Source: Limanda limanda (taxonomy: Eukaryota; Chordata; Actinopteri; Pleuronectiformes; Pleuronectidae). From it: a stretch of DNA of 64,000 nucleotides. Under the pieces are notes generated by a model. That model had not been told where the DNA came from. It was given only the letters and a program-made list of their open reading frames with translations, and ran no database searches. Shown piece by piece: positions 36,092 through 48,238 of this stretch (within the stretch, counting starts at the first letter, position 1; every line of letters starts with the position of its first letter). A program made the position numbers and the translations under genes. The DNA lies in contig NW_026870557.1 in NCBI RefSeq assembly GCF_963576545.1, positions 1 to 64,000 of the forward strand, read 5' to 3'.

Positions 36092-38488
36092 GGAGAGACT
36101 TGGAAAGTGGTTGCATCTGGACTAATTTGGGTCCTGCGGATCGATTGGTACCATGCCCGAGCTTGTACGACCTTCGGAAGAGGTCGACCGACGAAATTCC
36201 CCCAAATCTGAGGAGATATTCTTGAATAACTTTTTTTGTGAAGGTCGGAGAGACTTGCAAGTAGGCTCTACCCCCACTAAATGGGGTAGCGCGCATCGAT
36301 CGGTACCATCCTTGAGCTTCTCCGACTTTCGGAAGGGTTAGGGTTAGGGTTAGGGATGAAAGCACATAGGAGAAAGAGATATTCTTGAATAACTTTTTTT
36401 GTAAAGGTCGGAGAGACTTGGAAAGTGGTTGCATCTGGACTAATTTGGGTCCTGCGGATCGATTGGTACCATCCCCGAGCTTGTACGACCTTCGGAAGAG
36501 GTCGACCGACGAAATTCCCCCAAATCTGAGGAGATATTCTTGAATAACTTTTTTTGTGAAGGTCGGAGAGACTTGCAAGTAGGCTCTACCCCCACTAAAT
36601 GGGGTTGCGCGCATCGATCGGTACCATCCTTGAGCTTCTCCGACTTTCGGAAGGGTTAGGGTTAGGGTTAGGGATGAAAGCACATAGGAGAAAGAGATAT
36701 TCTTGAATAACTTTTTTTGTGAAGGTCGGAGAGACTTGCAAGTAGGCTCTACCCCCACTAAATGGGGTAGCGCGCATCGATCGGTACCATCCTTGAGCTT
36801 CTCCGACTTTCGGAAGGGTTAGGGTTAGGGTTAGGGATGAAAGCACATAGGAGAAAGAGATATTCTTGAATAACTTTTTTTGTGAAGGTCGGAGAGACTT
36901 GGAAAGTGGTTGCATCTGGACTAATTTGGGTCCTGCGGATCGATTGGTACCATCCCCGAGCTTGTACGACCTTCGGAAGAGGTCGACCGACGAAATTCCC
37001 CCAAATCTGAGGAGATATTCTTGAATAACTTTTTTTGTGAAGGTCGGAGAGACTTGCAAGTAGGCTCTACCCCCACTAAATGGGGTTGCGCGCATCGATC
37101 GGTACCATCCTTGAGCTTCTCCGACTTTCGGAAGGGTTAGGGTTAGGGTTAGGGATGAAAGCACATAGGAGAAAGAGATATTCTTGAATAACTTTTTTTG
37201 TGAAGGTCGGAGAGACTTGAAAAGTGGTTGCATCTGGACTAATTTGGGTCCTGCGGATCGATTGGTACCATCCCCGAGCTTGTACGACCTTCGGAAGAGG
37301 TCGACCGACGAAATTCCCCCAAATCTGAGGAGATATTCTTGAATAACTTTTTTTGTGAAGGTCGGAGAGACTTGCAAGTAGGCTCTACCCCCACTAAATG
37401 GGGTTGCGCGCATCGATCGGTACCATCCTTGAGCTTCTCCGACTTTCGGAAGGGTTAGGGTTAGGGTTAGGGATGAAAGCACATAGGAGAAAGAGATATT
37501 CTTGAATAACTTTTTTTGTGAAGGTCGGAGAGACTTGCAAGTAGGCTCTACCCCCACTAAATGGGGTAGCGCGCATCGATCGGTACCATCCTTGAGCTTC
37601 TCCGACTTTCGGAAGGGTTAGGGTTAGGGTTAGGGATGAAAGCACATAGGAGAAAGAGATATTCTTGAATAACTTTTTTTGTGAAGGTCGGAGAGACTTG
37701 AAAAGTGGTTGCATCTGGACTAATTTGGGTCCTGCGGATCGATTGGTACCATCCCCGAGCTTGTCCGACCTTCGGAAGAGGTCGACCGACGAAATTCCCC
37801 CAAATCTGAGGAGATATTCTTGAATAACTTTTTTTGTGAAGGTCGGAGAGACTTGCAAGTAGGCTCTACCCCCACTAAATGGGGTTGCGCGCATCGATCG
37901 GTACCATCCTTGAGCTTCTCCGACTTTCGGAAGGGTTAGGGTTAGGGTTAGGGATGAAAGCACATAGGAGAAAGAGATATTCTTGAATAACTTTTTTTGT
38001 GAAGGTCGGAGAGACTTGAAAAGTGGTTGCATCTGGACTAATTTGGGTCCTGCGGATCGATTGGTACCATCCCCGAGCTTGTACGACCTTCGGAAGAGGT
38101 CGACCGACGAAATTCCCCCAAATCTGAGGAGATATTCTTGAATAACTTTTTTTGTGAAGGTCGGAGAGACTTGCAAGTAGGCTCTACCCCCACTAAATGG
38201 GGTTGCGCGCATCGATCGGTACCATCCTTGAGCTTCTCCGACTTTCGGAAGGGTTAGGGTTAGGGTTAGGGATGAAAGCACATAGGAGAAAGAGATATTC
38301 TTGAATAACTTTTTTTGTGAAGGTCGGAGAGACTTGCAAGTAGGCTCTACCCCCACTAAATGGGGTAGCGCGCATCGATCGGTACCATCCTTGAGCTTCT
38401 CCGACTTTCGGAAGGGTTAGGGTTAGGGTTAGGGATGAAAGCACATAGGAGAAAGAGATATTCTTGAATAACTTTTTTTGTGAAGGTC
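36092..38488 (+). repeat. HOR segment, 15-mer, 2397 bp; A-runs 1,2,1,2,1,2
   Basis: B units start at 36092 (ATG type), 36410, 36891, 37209, 37690 (TCCGACC) and 38008; nine A units. The terminal four-A run is absent, so the segment is a chain of B-A-B-AA pentamers. Confidence 0.92.
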
Positions 38489-41400
38489 GGAGAGACTTGA
38501 AAAGTGGTTGCATCTGGACTAATTTGGGTCCTGCGGATCGATTGGTACCATGCCCGAGCTTGTACGACCTTCGGAAGAGGTCGACCGACGAAATTCCCCC
38601 AAATCTGAGGAGATATTCTTGAATAACTTTTTTTGTGAAGGTCGGAGAGACTTGCAAGTAGGCTCTACCCCCACTAAATGGGGTTGCGCGCATCGATCGG
38701 TACCATCCTTGAGCTTCTCCGACTTTCGGAAGGGTTAGGGTTAGGGTTAGGGATGAAAGCACATAGGAGAAAGAGATATTCTTGAATAACTTTTTTTGTG
38801 AAGGTCGGAGAGACTTGCAAGTAGGCTCTACCCCCACTAAATGGGGTAGCGCGCATCGATCGGTACCATCCTTGAGCTTCTCCGACTTTCGGAAGGGTTA
38901 GGGTTAGGGTTAGGGATGAAAGCACATAGGAGAAAGAGATATTCTTGAATAACTTTTTTTGTGAAGGTCGGAGAGACTTGGAAAGTGGTTGCATCTGGAC
39001 TAATTTGGGTCCTGCGGATCGATTGGTACCATCCCCGAGCTTGTACGACCTTCGGAAGAGGTCGACCGACGAAATTCCCCCAAATCTGAGGAGATATTCT
39101 TGAATAACTTTTTTTGTGAAGGTCGGAGAGACTTGCAAGTAGGCTCTACCCCCACTAAATGGGGTTGCGCGCATCGATCGGTACCATCCTTGAGCTTCTC
39201 CGACTTTCGGAAGGGTTAGGGTTAGGGTTAGGGATGAAAGCACATAGGAGAAAGAGATATTCTTGAATAACTTTTTTTGTGAAGGTCGGAGAGACTTGAA
39301 AAGTGGTTGCATCTGGACTAATTTGGGTCCTGCGGATCGATTGGTACCATCCCCGAGCTTGTACGACCTTCGGAAGAGGTCGACCGACGAAATTCCCCCA
39401 AATCTGAGGAGATATTCTTGAATAACTTTTTTTGTGAAGGTCGGAGAGACTTGCAAGTAGGCTCTACCCCCACTAAATGGGGTTGCGCGCATCGATCGGT
39501 ACCATCCTTGAGCTTCTCCGACTTTCGGAAGGGTTAGGGTTAGGGTTAGGGATGAAAGCACATAGGAGAAAGAGATATTCTTGAATAACTTTTTTTGTGA
39601 AGGTCGGAGAGACTTGCAAGTAGGCTCTACCCCCACTAAATGGGGTAGCGCGCATCGATCGGTACCATCCTTGAGCTTCTCCGACTTTCGGAAGGGTTAG
39701 GGTTAGGGATGAAAGCACATAGGAGAAAGAGATATTCTTGAATAACTTTTTTTGTGAAGGTCGGAGAGACTTGAAAAGTGGTTGCATCTGGACTAATTTG
39801 GGTCCTGCGGATCGATTGGTACCATCCCCGAGCTTGTCCGACCTTCGGAAGAGGTCGACCGACGAAATTCCCCCAAATCTGAGGAGATATTCTTGAATAA
39901 CTTTTTTTGTGAAGGTCGGAGAGACTTGCAAGTAGGCTCTACCCCCACTAAATGGGGTTGCGCGCATCGATCGGTACCATCCTTGAGCTTCTCCGACTTT
40001 CGGAAGGGTTAGGGTTAGGGTTAGGGATGAAAGCACATAGGAGAAAGAGATATTCTTGAATAACTTTTTTTGTGAAGGTCGGAGAGACTTGAAAAGTGGT
40101 TGCATCTGGACTAATTTGGGTCCTGCGGATCGATTGGTACCATCCCCGAGCTTGTACGACCTTCGGAAGAGGTCGACCGACGAAATTCCCCCAAATCTGA
40201 GGAGATATTCTTGAATAACTTTTTTTGTGAAGGTCGGAGAGACTTGCAAGTAGGCTCTACCCCCACTAAATGGGGTTGCGCGCATCGATCGGTACCATCC
40301 TTGAGCTTCTCCGACTTTCGGAAGGGTTAGGGTTAGGGTTAGGGATGAAAGCACATAGGAGAAAGAGATATTCTTGAATAACTTTTTTTGTGAAGGTCGG
40401 AGAGACTTGCAAGTAGGCTCTACCCCCACTAAATGGGGTAGCGCGCATCGATCGGTACCATCCTTGAGCTTCTCCGACTTTCGGAAGGGTTAGGGTTAGG
40501 GTTAGGGATGAAAGCACATAGGAGAAAGAGATATTCTTGAATAACTTTTTTTGTGAAGGTCGGAGAGACTTGAAAAGTGGTTGCATCTGGACTAATTTGG
40601 GTCCTGCGGATCGATTGGTACCATCCCCGAGCTTGTACGACCTTCGGAAGAGGTCGACCGACGAAATTCCCCCAAATCTGAGGAGATATTCTTGAATAAC
40701 TTTTTTTGTGAAGGTCGGAGAGACTTGCAAGTAGGCTCTACCCCCACTAAATGGGGTTGCGCGCATCGATCGGTACCATCCTTGAGCTTCTCCGACTTTC
40801 GGTAGGGTTAGGGTTAGGGTTAGGGATGAAAGCACATAGGAGAAAGAGATATTCTTGAATAACTTTTTTTGTGAAGGTCGGAGAGACTTGCAAGTAGGCT
40901 CTACTCCCACTAAATGGGGTAGCGCGCATCGATCGGTACCATCTTTGAGCTTCTCCGACTTTCGGAAGGGTTAGGGTTAGGGTTAGGGATGAAAGCACAT
41001 AGGAGAAAGAGATATTCTTGAATAACTTTTTTTGTGAAGGTCGGAGAGACTTGCAAGTAGGCTCTACCCCCACTAAATGGGGTAGCGCGCATCGATCGGT
41101 ACCATCCTTGAGCTTCTCCGACTTTCGGAAGGGTTAGGGTTAGGGTTAGGGATGAAAGCACATAGGAGAAAGAGATATTCTTGAATAACTTTTTTTGTGA
41201 AGGTCGGAGAGACTTGCAAGTAGGCTCTACCCCCACTAAATGGGGTAGCGCGCATCGATCGGTACCATCCTTGAGCTTCTCCGACTTTCGGAAGGGTTAG
41301 GGTTAGGGTTAGGGATGAAAGCACATAGGAGAAAGAGATATTCTTGAATAACTTTTTTTGTGAAGGTCGGAGAGACTTGGAAAGTGGTTGCATCTGGACT

Positions 41401-43932
41401 AATTTGGGTCCTGCGGATCGATTGGTACCATCCCCGAGCTTGTACGACCTTCGGAAGAGGTCGACCGACGAAATTCCCCCAAATCTGAGGAGATATTCTT
41501 GAATAACTTTTTTTGTGAAGGTCGGAGAGACTTGCAAGTAGGCTCTACCCCCACTAAATGGGGTTGCGCGCATCGATCGGTACCATCCTTGAGCTTCTCC
41601 GACTTTCGGAAGGGTTAGGGTTAGGGATGAAAGCACATAGGAGAAAGAGATATTCTTGAATAACTTTTTTTGTGAAGGTCGGAGAGACTTGCAAGTAGGC
41701 TCTACCCCCACTAAATGGGGTAGCGCGCATCGATCGGTACCATCCTTGAGCTTCTCCGACTTTCGGAAGGGTTAGGGTTAGGGTTAGGGATGAAAGCACA
41801 TAGGAGAAAGAGATATTCTTGAATAACTTTTTTTGTGAAGGTCGGAGAGACTTGAAAAGTGGTTGCATCTGGACTAATTTGGGTCCTGCGGATCGATTGG
41901 TACCATCCCCGAGCTTGTACGACCTTCGGAAGAGGTCGACCGACGAAATTCCCCCAAATCTGAGGAGATATTCTTGAATAACTTTTTTTGTGAAGGTCGG
42001 AGAGACTTGCAAGTAGGCTCTACCCCCACTAAATGGGGTTGCGCGCATCGATCGGTACCATCCTTGAGCTTCTCCGACTTTCGGTAGGGTTAGGGTTAGG
42101 GTTAGGGATGAAAGCACATAGGAGAAAGAGATATTCTTGAATAACTTTTTTTGTGAAGGTCGGAGAGACTTGCAAGTAGGCTCTACTCCCACTAAATGGG
42201 GTAGCGCGCATCGATCGGTACCATCTTTGAGCTTCTCCGACTTTCGGAAGGGTTAGGGTTAGGGTTAGGGATGAAAGCACATAGGAGAAAGAGATATTCT
42301 TGAATAACTTTTTTTGTGAAGGTCGGAGAGACTTGCAAGTAGGCTCTACCCCCACTAAATGGGGTAGCGCGCATCGATCGGTACCATCCTTGAGCTTCTC
42401 CGACTTTCGGAAGGGTTAGGGTTAGGGTTAGGGATGAAAGCACATAGGAGAAAGAGATATTCTTGAATAACTTTTTTTGTGAAGGTCGGAGAGACTTGCA
42501 AGTAGGCTCTACCCCCACTAAATGGGGTAGCGCGCATCGATCAGTACCATCCTTGAGCTTCTCCGACTTTCGGAAGGGTTAGGGTTAGGGTTAGGGATGA
42601 AAGCACATAGGAGAAAGAGATATTCTTGAATAACTTTTTTTGTGAAGGTCGGAGAGACTTGGAAAGTGGTTGCATCTGGACTAATTTGGGTCCTGCGGAT
42701 CGATTGGTACCATCCCCGAGCTTGTACGACCTTCGGAAGAGGTCGACCGACGAAATTCCCCCAAATCTGAGGAGATATTCTTGAATAACTTTTTTTGTGA
42801 AGGTCGGAGAGACTTGCAAGTAGGCTCTACCCCCACTAAATGGGGTTGCGCGCATCGATCGGTACCATCCTTGAGCTTCTCCGACTTTCGGAAGGGTTAG
42901 GGTTAGGGATGAAAGCACATAGGAGAAAGAGATATTCTTGAATAACTTTTTTTGTGAAGGTCGGAGAGACTTGCAAGTAGGCTCTACCCCCACTAAATGG
43001 GGTAGCGCGCATCGATCGGTACCATCCTTGAGCTTCTCCGACTTTCGGAAGGGTTAGGGTTAGGGTTAGGGATGAAAGCACATAGGAGAAAGAGATATTC
43101 TTGAATAACTTTTTTTGTGAAGGTCGGAGAGACTTGAAAAGTGGTTGCATCTGGACTAATTTGGGTCCTGCGTATCGATTGGTACCATCCCCGAACTTGT
43201 ACGACCTTCGGAAGAGGTCGACCGACGAAATTCCCCCAAATCTGAGGAGATATTCTTGAATAACTTTTTTTGTGAAGGTCGGAGAGACTTGCAAGTAGGC
43301 TCTACCCCCACTACATGGGGTTGCGCGCATCGATCGGTACCATCCTTGAGCTTCTCCGACTTTCGGAAGGGTTAGGGTTAGGGTTAGGGATGAAAGCACA
43401 TAGGAGAAAGAGATATTCTTGAATAACTTTTTTTGTGAAGGTCGGAGAGACTTGCAAGTAGGCTCTACTCCCACTAAATGGGGTAGCGCGCATCGATCGG
43501 TACCATCTTTGAGCTTCTCCGACTTTCGGAAGGGTTAGGGTTAGGGTTAGGGATGAAAGCACATAGGAGAAAGAGATATTCTTGAATAACTTTTTTTGTG
43601 AAGGTCGGAGAGACTTGCAAGTAGGCTCTACCCCCACTAAATGGGGTAGCGCGCATCGATCGGTACCATCCTTGAGCTTCTCCGACTTTCGGAAGGGTTA
43701 GGGTTAGGGTTAGGGATGAAAGCACATAGGAGAAAGAGATATTCTTGAATAACTTTTTTTGTGAAGGTCGGAGAGACTTGCAAGTAGGCTCTACCCCCAC
43801 TAAATGGGGTAGCGCGCATCGATCGGTACCATCCTTGAGCTTCTTCGACTTTCGGAAGGGTTAGGGTTAGGGTTAGGGATGAAAGCACATAGGAGAAAGA
43901 GATATTCTTGAATAACTTTTTTTGTGAAGGTC
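38489..43932 (+). repeat. HOR segment, 34-mer, 5444 bp; A-runs 2,1,2,1,2,4,2,4,2,4
   Basis: B units start at 38489, 38970, 39288, 39763 (TCCGACC), 40081, 40562, 41369, 41844, 42651 and 43126; twenty-four A units, three of them contracted (39606, 41524, 42806). The opening B is a hybrid: it has the ATG change but the ACTTGAAAAG start, is preceded by a two-A run and is followed by a GGTTGC unit. The right half is three repeats of B-AA-B-AAAA in a row. A units at 40717 and 41999 have an A-to-T change that turns AAGGG into TAGGG at the head of the block. Confidence 0.92.
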
Positions 43933-46900
43933 GGAGAGACTTGGAAAGTGGTTGCATCTGGACTAATTTGGGTCCTGCGGATCGATTGGTACCATGCCCG
44001 AGCTTGTACGACCTTCGGAAGAGGTCGACCGACGAAATTCCCCCAAATCTGAGGAGATATTCTTGAATAACTTTTTTTGTGAAGGTCGGAGAGACTTGCA
44101 AGTAGGCTCTACCCCCACTAAATGGGGTAGCGCGCATCGATCGGTACCATCCTTGAGCTTCTCCGACTTTCGGAAGGGTTAGGGTTAGGGATGAAAGCAC
44201 ATAGGAGAAAGAGATATTCTTGAATAACTTTTTTTGTGAAGGTCGGAGAGACTTGAAAAGTGGTTGCATCTGGACTAATTTGGGTCCTGCGGATCGATTG
44301 GTACCATCCCCGAGCTTGTCCGACCTTCGGAAGAGGTCGACCGACGAAATTCCCCCAAATCTGAGGAGATATTCTTGAATAACTTTTTTTGTGAAGGTCG
44401 GAGAGACTTGCAAGTAGGCTCTACCCCCACTAAATGGGGTTGCGCGCATCGATCGGTACCATCCTTGAGCTTCTCCGACTTTCGGAAGGGTTAGGGTTAG
44501 GGTTAGGGATGAAAGCACATAGGAGAAAGAGATATTCTTGAATAACTTTTTTTGTGAAGGTCGGAGAGACTTGAAAAGTGGTTGCATCTGGACTAATTTG
44601 GGTCCTGCGGATCGATTGGTACCATCCCCGAGCTTGTACGACCTTCGGAAGAGGTCGACCGACGAAATTCCCCCAAATCTGAGGAGATATTCTTGAATAA
44701 CTTTTTTTGTGAAGGTCGGAGAGACTTGCAAGTAGGCTCTACCCCCACTAAATGGGGTTGCGCGCATCGATCGGTACCATCCTTGAGCTTCTCCGACTTT
44801 CGGAAGGGTTAGGGTTAGGGTTAGGGATGAAAGCACATAGGAGAAAGAGATATTCTTGAATAACTTTTTTTGTGAAGGTCGGAGAGACTTGCAAGTAGGC
44901 TCTACCCCCACTAAATGGGGTAGCGCGCATCGATCGGTACCATCCTTGAGCTTCTCCGACTTTCGGAAGGGTTAGGGTTAGGGTTAGGGATGAAAGCACA
45001 TAGGAGAAAGAGATATTCTTGAATAACTTTTTTTGTGAAGGTCGGAGAGACTTGCAAGTAGGCTCTACCCCCACTAAATGGGGTAGCGCGCATCGATCGG
45101 TACCATCCTTGAGCTTCTCCGACTTTCGGAAGGGTTAGGGTTAGGGTTAGGGATGAAAGCACATAGGAGAAAGAGATATTCTTGAATAACTTTTTTTGTG
45201 AAGGTCGGAGAGACTTGCAAGTAGGCTCTACCCCCACTAAATGGGGTAGCGCGCATCGATCGGTACCATCCTTGAGCTTCTCCGACTTTCGGAAGGGTTA
45301 GGGTTAGGGTTAGGGATGAAAGCACATAGGAGAAAGAGATATTCTTGAATAACTTTTTTTGTGAAGGTCGGAGAGACTTGGAAAGTGGTTGCATCTGGAC
45401 TAATTTGGGTCCTGCGGATCGATTGGTACCATCCCCGAGCTTGTACGACCTTCGGAAGAGGTCGACCGACGAAATTCCCCCAAATCTGAGGAGATATTCT
45501 TGAATAACTTTTTTTGTGAAGGTCGGAGAGACTTGCAAGTAGGCTCTACCCCCACTAAATGGGGTTGCGCGCATCGATCGGTACCATCCTTGAGCTTCTC
45601 CGACTTTCGGAAGGGTTAGGGTTAGGGATGAAAGCACATAGGAGAAAGAGATATTCTTGAATAACTTTTTTTGTGAAGGTCGGAGAGACTTGCAAGTAGG
45701 CTCTACCCCCACTAAATGGGGTAGCGCGCATCGATCGGTACCATCCTTGAGCTTCTCCGACTTTCGGAAGGGTTAGGGTTAGGGTTAGGGATGAAAGCAC
45801 ATAGGAGAAAGAGATATTCTTGAATAACTTTTTTTGTGAAGGTCGGAGAGACTTGAAAAGTGGTTGCATCTGGACTAATTTGGGTCCTGCGGATCGATTG
45901 GTACCATCCCCGAGCTTGTACGACCTTCGGAAGAGGTCGACCGACGAAATTCCCCCAAATCTGAGGAGATATTCTTGAATAACTTTTTTTGTGAAGGTCG
46001 GAGAGACTTGCAAGTAGGCTCTACCCCCACTAAATGGGGTTGCGCGCATCGATCGGTACCATCCTTGAGCTTCTCCGACTTTCGGTAGGGTTAGGGTTAG
46101 GGTTAGGGATGAAAGCACATAGGAGAAAGAGATATTCTTGAATAACTTTTTTTGTGAAGGTCGGAGAGACTTGCAAGTAGGCTCTACTCCCACTAAATGG
46201 GGTAGCGCGCATCGATCGGTACCATCTTTGAGCTTCTCCGACTTTCGGAAGGGTTAGGGTTAGGGTTAGGGATGAAAGCACATAGGAGAAAGAGATATTC
46301 TTGAATAACTTTTTTTGTGAAGGTCGGAGAGACTTGCAAGTAGGCTCTACCCCCACTAAATGGGGTAGCGCGCATCGATCGGTACCATCCTTGAGCTTCT
46401 CCGACTTTCGGAAGGGTTAGGGTTAGGGTTAGGGATGAAAGCACATAGGAGAAAGAGATATTCTTGAATAACTTTTTTTGTGAAGGTCGGAGAGACTTGC
46501 AAGTAGGCTCTACCCCCACTAAATGGGGTAGCGCGCATCGATCAGTACCATCCTTGAGCTTCTCCGACTTTCGGAAGGGTTAGGGTTAGGGTTAGGGATG
46601 AAAGCACATAGGAGAAAGAGATATTCTTGAATAACTTTTTTTGTGAAGGTCGGAGAGACTTGGAAAGTGGTTGCATCTGGACTAATTTGGGTCCTGCGGA
46701 TCGATTGGTACCATCCCCGAGCTTGTACGACCTTCGGAAGAGGTCGACCGACGAAATTCCCCCAAATCTGAGGAGATATTCTTGAATAACTTTTTTTGTG
46801 AAGGTCGGAGAGACTTGCAAGTAGGCTCTACCCCCACTAAATGGGGTTGCGCGCATCGATCGGTACCATCCTTGAGCTTCTCCGACTTTCGGAAGGGTTA

Positions 46901-48238
46901 GGGTTAGGGATGAAAGCACATAGGAGAAAGAGATATTCTTGAATAACTTTTTTTGTGAAGGTCGGAGAGACTTGCAAGTAGGCTCTACCCCCACTAAATG
47001 GGGTAGCGCGCATCGATCGGTACCATCCTTGAGCTTCTCCGACTTTCGGAAGGGTTAGGGTTAGGGTTAGGGATGAAAGCACATAGGAGAAAGAGATATT
47101 CTTGAATAACTTTTTTTGTGAAGGTCGGAGAGACTTGAAAAGTGGTTGCATCTGGACTAATTTGGGTCCTGCGTATCGATTGGTACCATCCCCGAACTTG
47201 TACGACCTTCGGAAGAGGTCGACCGACGAAATTCCCCCAAATCTGAGGAGATATTCTTGAATAACTTTTTTTGTGAAGGTCGGAGAGACTTGCAAGTAGG
47301 CTCTACCCCCACTACATGGGGTTGCGCGCATCGATCGGTACCATCCTTGAGCTTCTCCGACTTTCGGAAGGGTTAGGGTTAGGGTTAGGGATGAAAGCAC
47401 ATAGGAGAAAGAGATATTCTTGAATAACTTTTTTTGTGAAGGTCGGAGAGACTTGCAAGTAGGCTCTACTCCCACTAAATGGGGTAGCGCGCATCGATCG
47501 GTACCATCTTTGAGCTTCTCCGACTTTCGGAAGGGTTAGGGTTAGGGTTAGGGATGAAAGCACATAGGAGAAAGAGATATTCTTGAATAACTTTTTTTGT
47601 GAAGGTCGGAGAGACTTGCAAGTAGGCTCTACCCCCACTAAATGGGGTAGCGCGCATCGATCGGTACCATCCTTGAGCTTCTCCGACTTTCGGAAGGGTT
47701 AGGGTTAGGGTTAGGGATGAAAGCACATAGGAGAAAGAGATATTCTTGAATAACTTTTTTTGTGAAGGTCGGAGAGACTTGCAAGTAGGCTCTACCCCCA
47801 CTAAATGGGGTAGCGCGCATCGATCGGTACCATCCTTGAGCTTCTTCGACTTTCGGAAGGGTTAGGGTTAGGGTTAGGGATGAAAGCACATAGGAGAAAG
47901 AGATATTCTTGAATAACTTTTTTTGTGAAGGTCGGAGAGACTTGGAAAGTGGTTGCATCTGGACTAATTTGGGTCCTGCGGATCGATTGGTACCATGCCC
48001 GAGCTTGTACGACCTTCGGAAGAGGTCGACCGACGAAATTCCCCCAAATCTGAGGAGATATTCTTGAATAACTTTTTTTGTGAAGGTCGGAGAGACTTGC
48101 AAGTAGGCTCTACCCCCACTAAATGGGGTAGCGCGCATCGATCGGTACCATCCTTGAGCTTCTCCGACTTTCGGAAGGGTTAGGGTTAGGGATGAAAGCA
48201 CATAGGAGAAAGAGATATTCTTGAATAACTTTTTTTGT
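40945..48238 (+). repeat. Tandem duplication, period 4001 bp
   Basis: 40945-44237 corresponds to 44946-48238. Shared marks at this offset are three contracted telomere blocks, TCGGTAGGG (42083 and 46084), GATCAGTACC (about 42541 and 46542), CCTGCGTATC and CCCGAACTTG in one B (43126 and 47127) and ACTACATGG (A 43281 and 47282). I noticed no difference inside the block. Confidence 0.88.
43933..47933 (+). repeat. HOR segment, 25-mer, 4001 bp; A-runs 1,1,4,2,4,2,4
   Basis: B units start at 43933 (ATG type), 44245 (TCCGACC), 44563, 45370, 45845, 46652 and 47127; eighteen A units, three contracted (44088, 45525, 46807). The four-A run at 44718 lacks the CTACTCCCAC second unit. B at 47127 has CCTGCGTATC and CCCGAACTTG, as at 43126, and A at 47282 has ACTACATGGGG. 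Confidence 0.92.
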
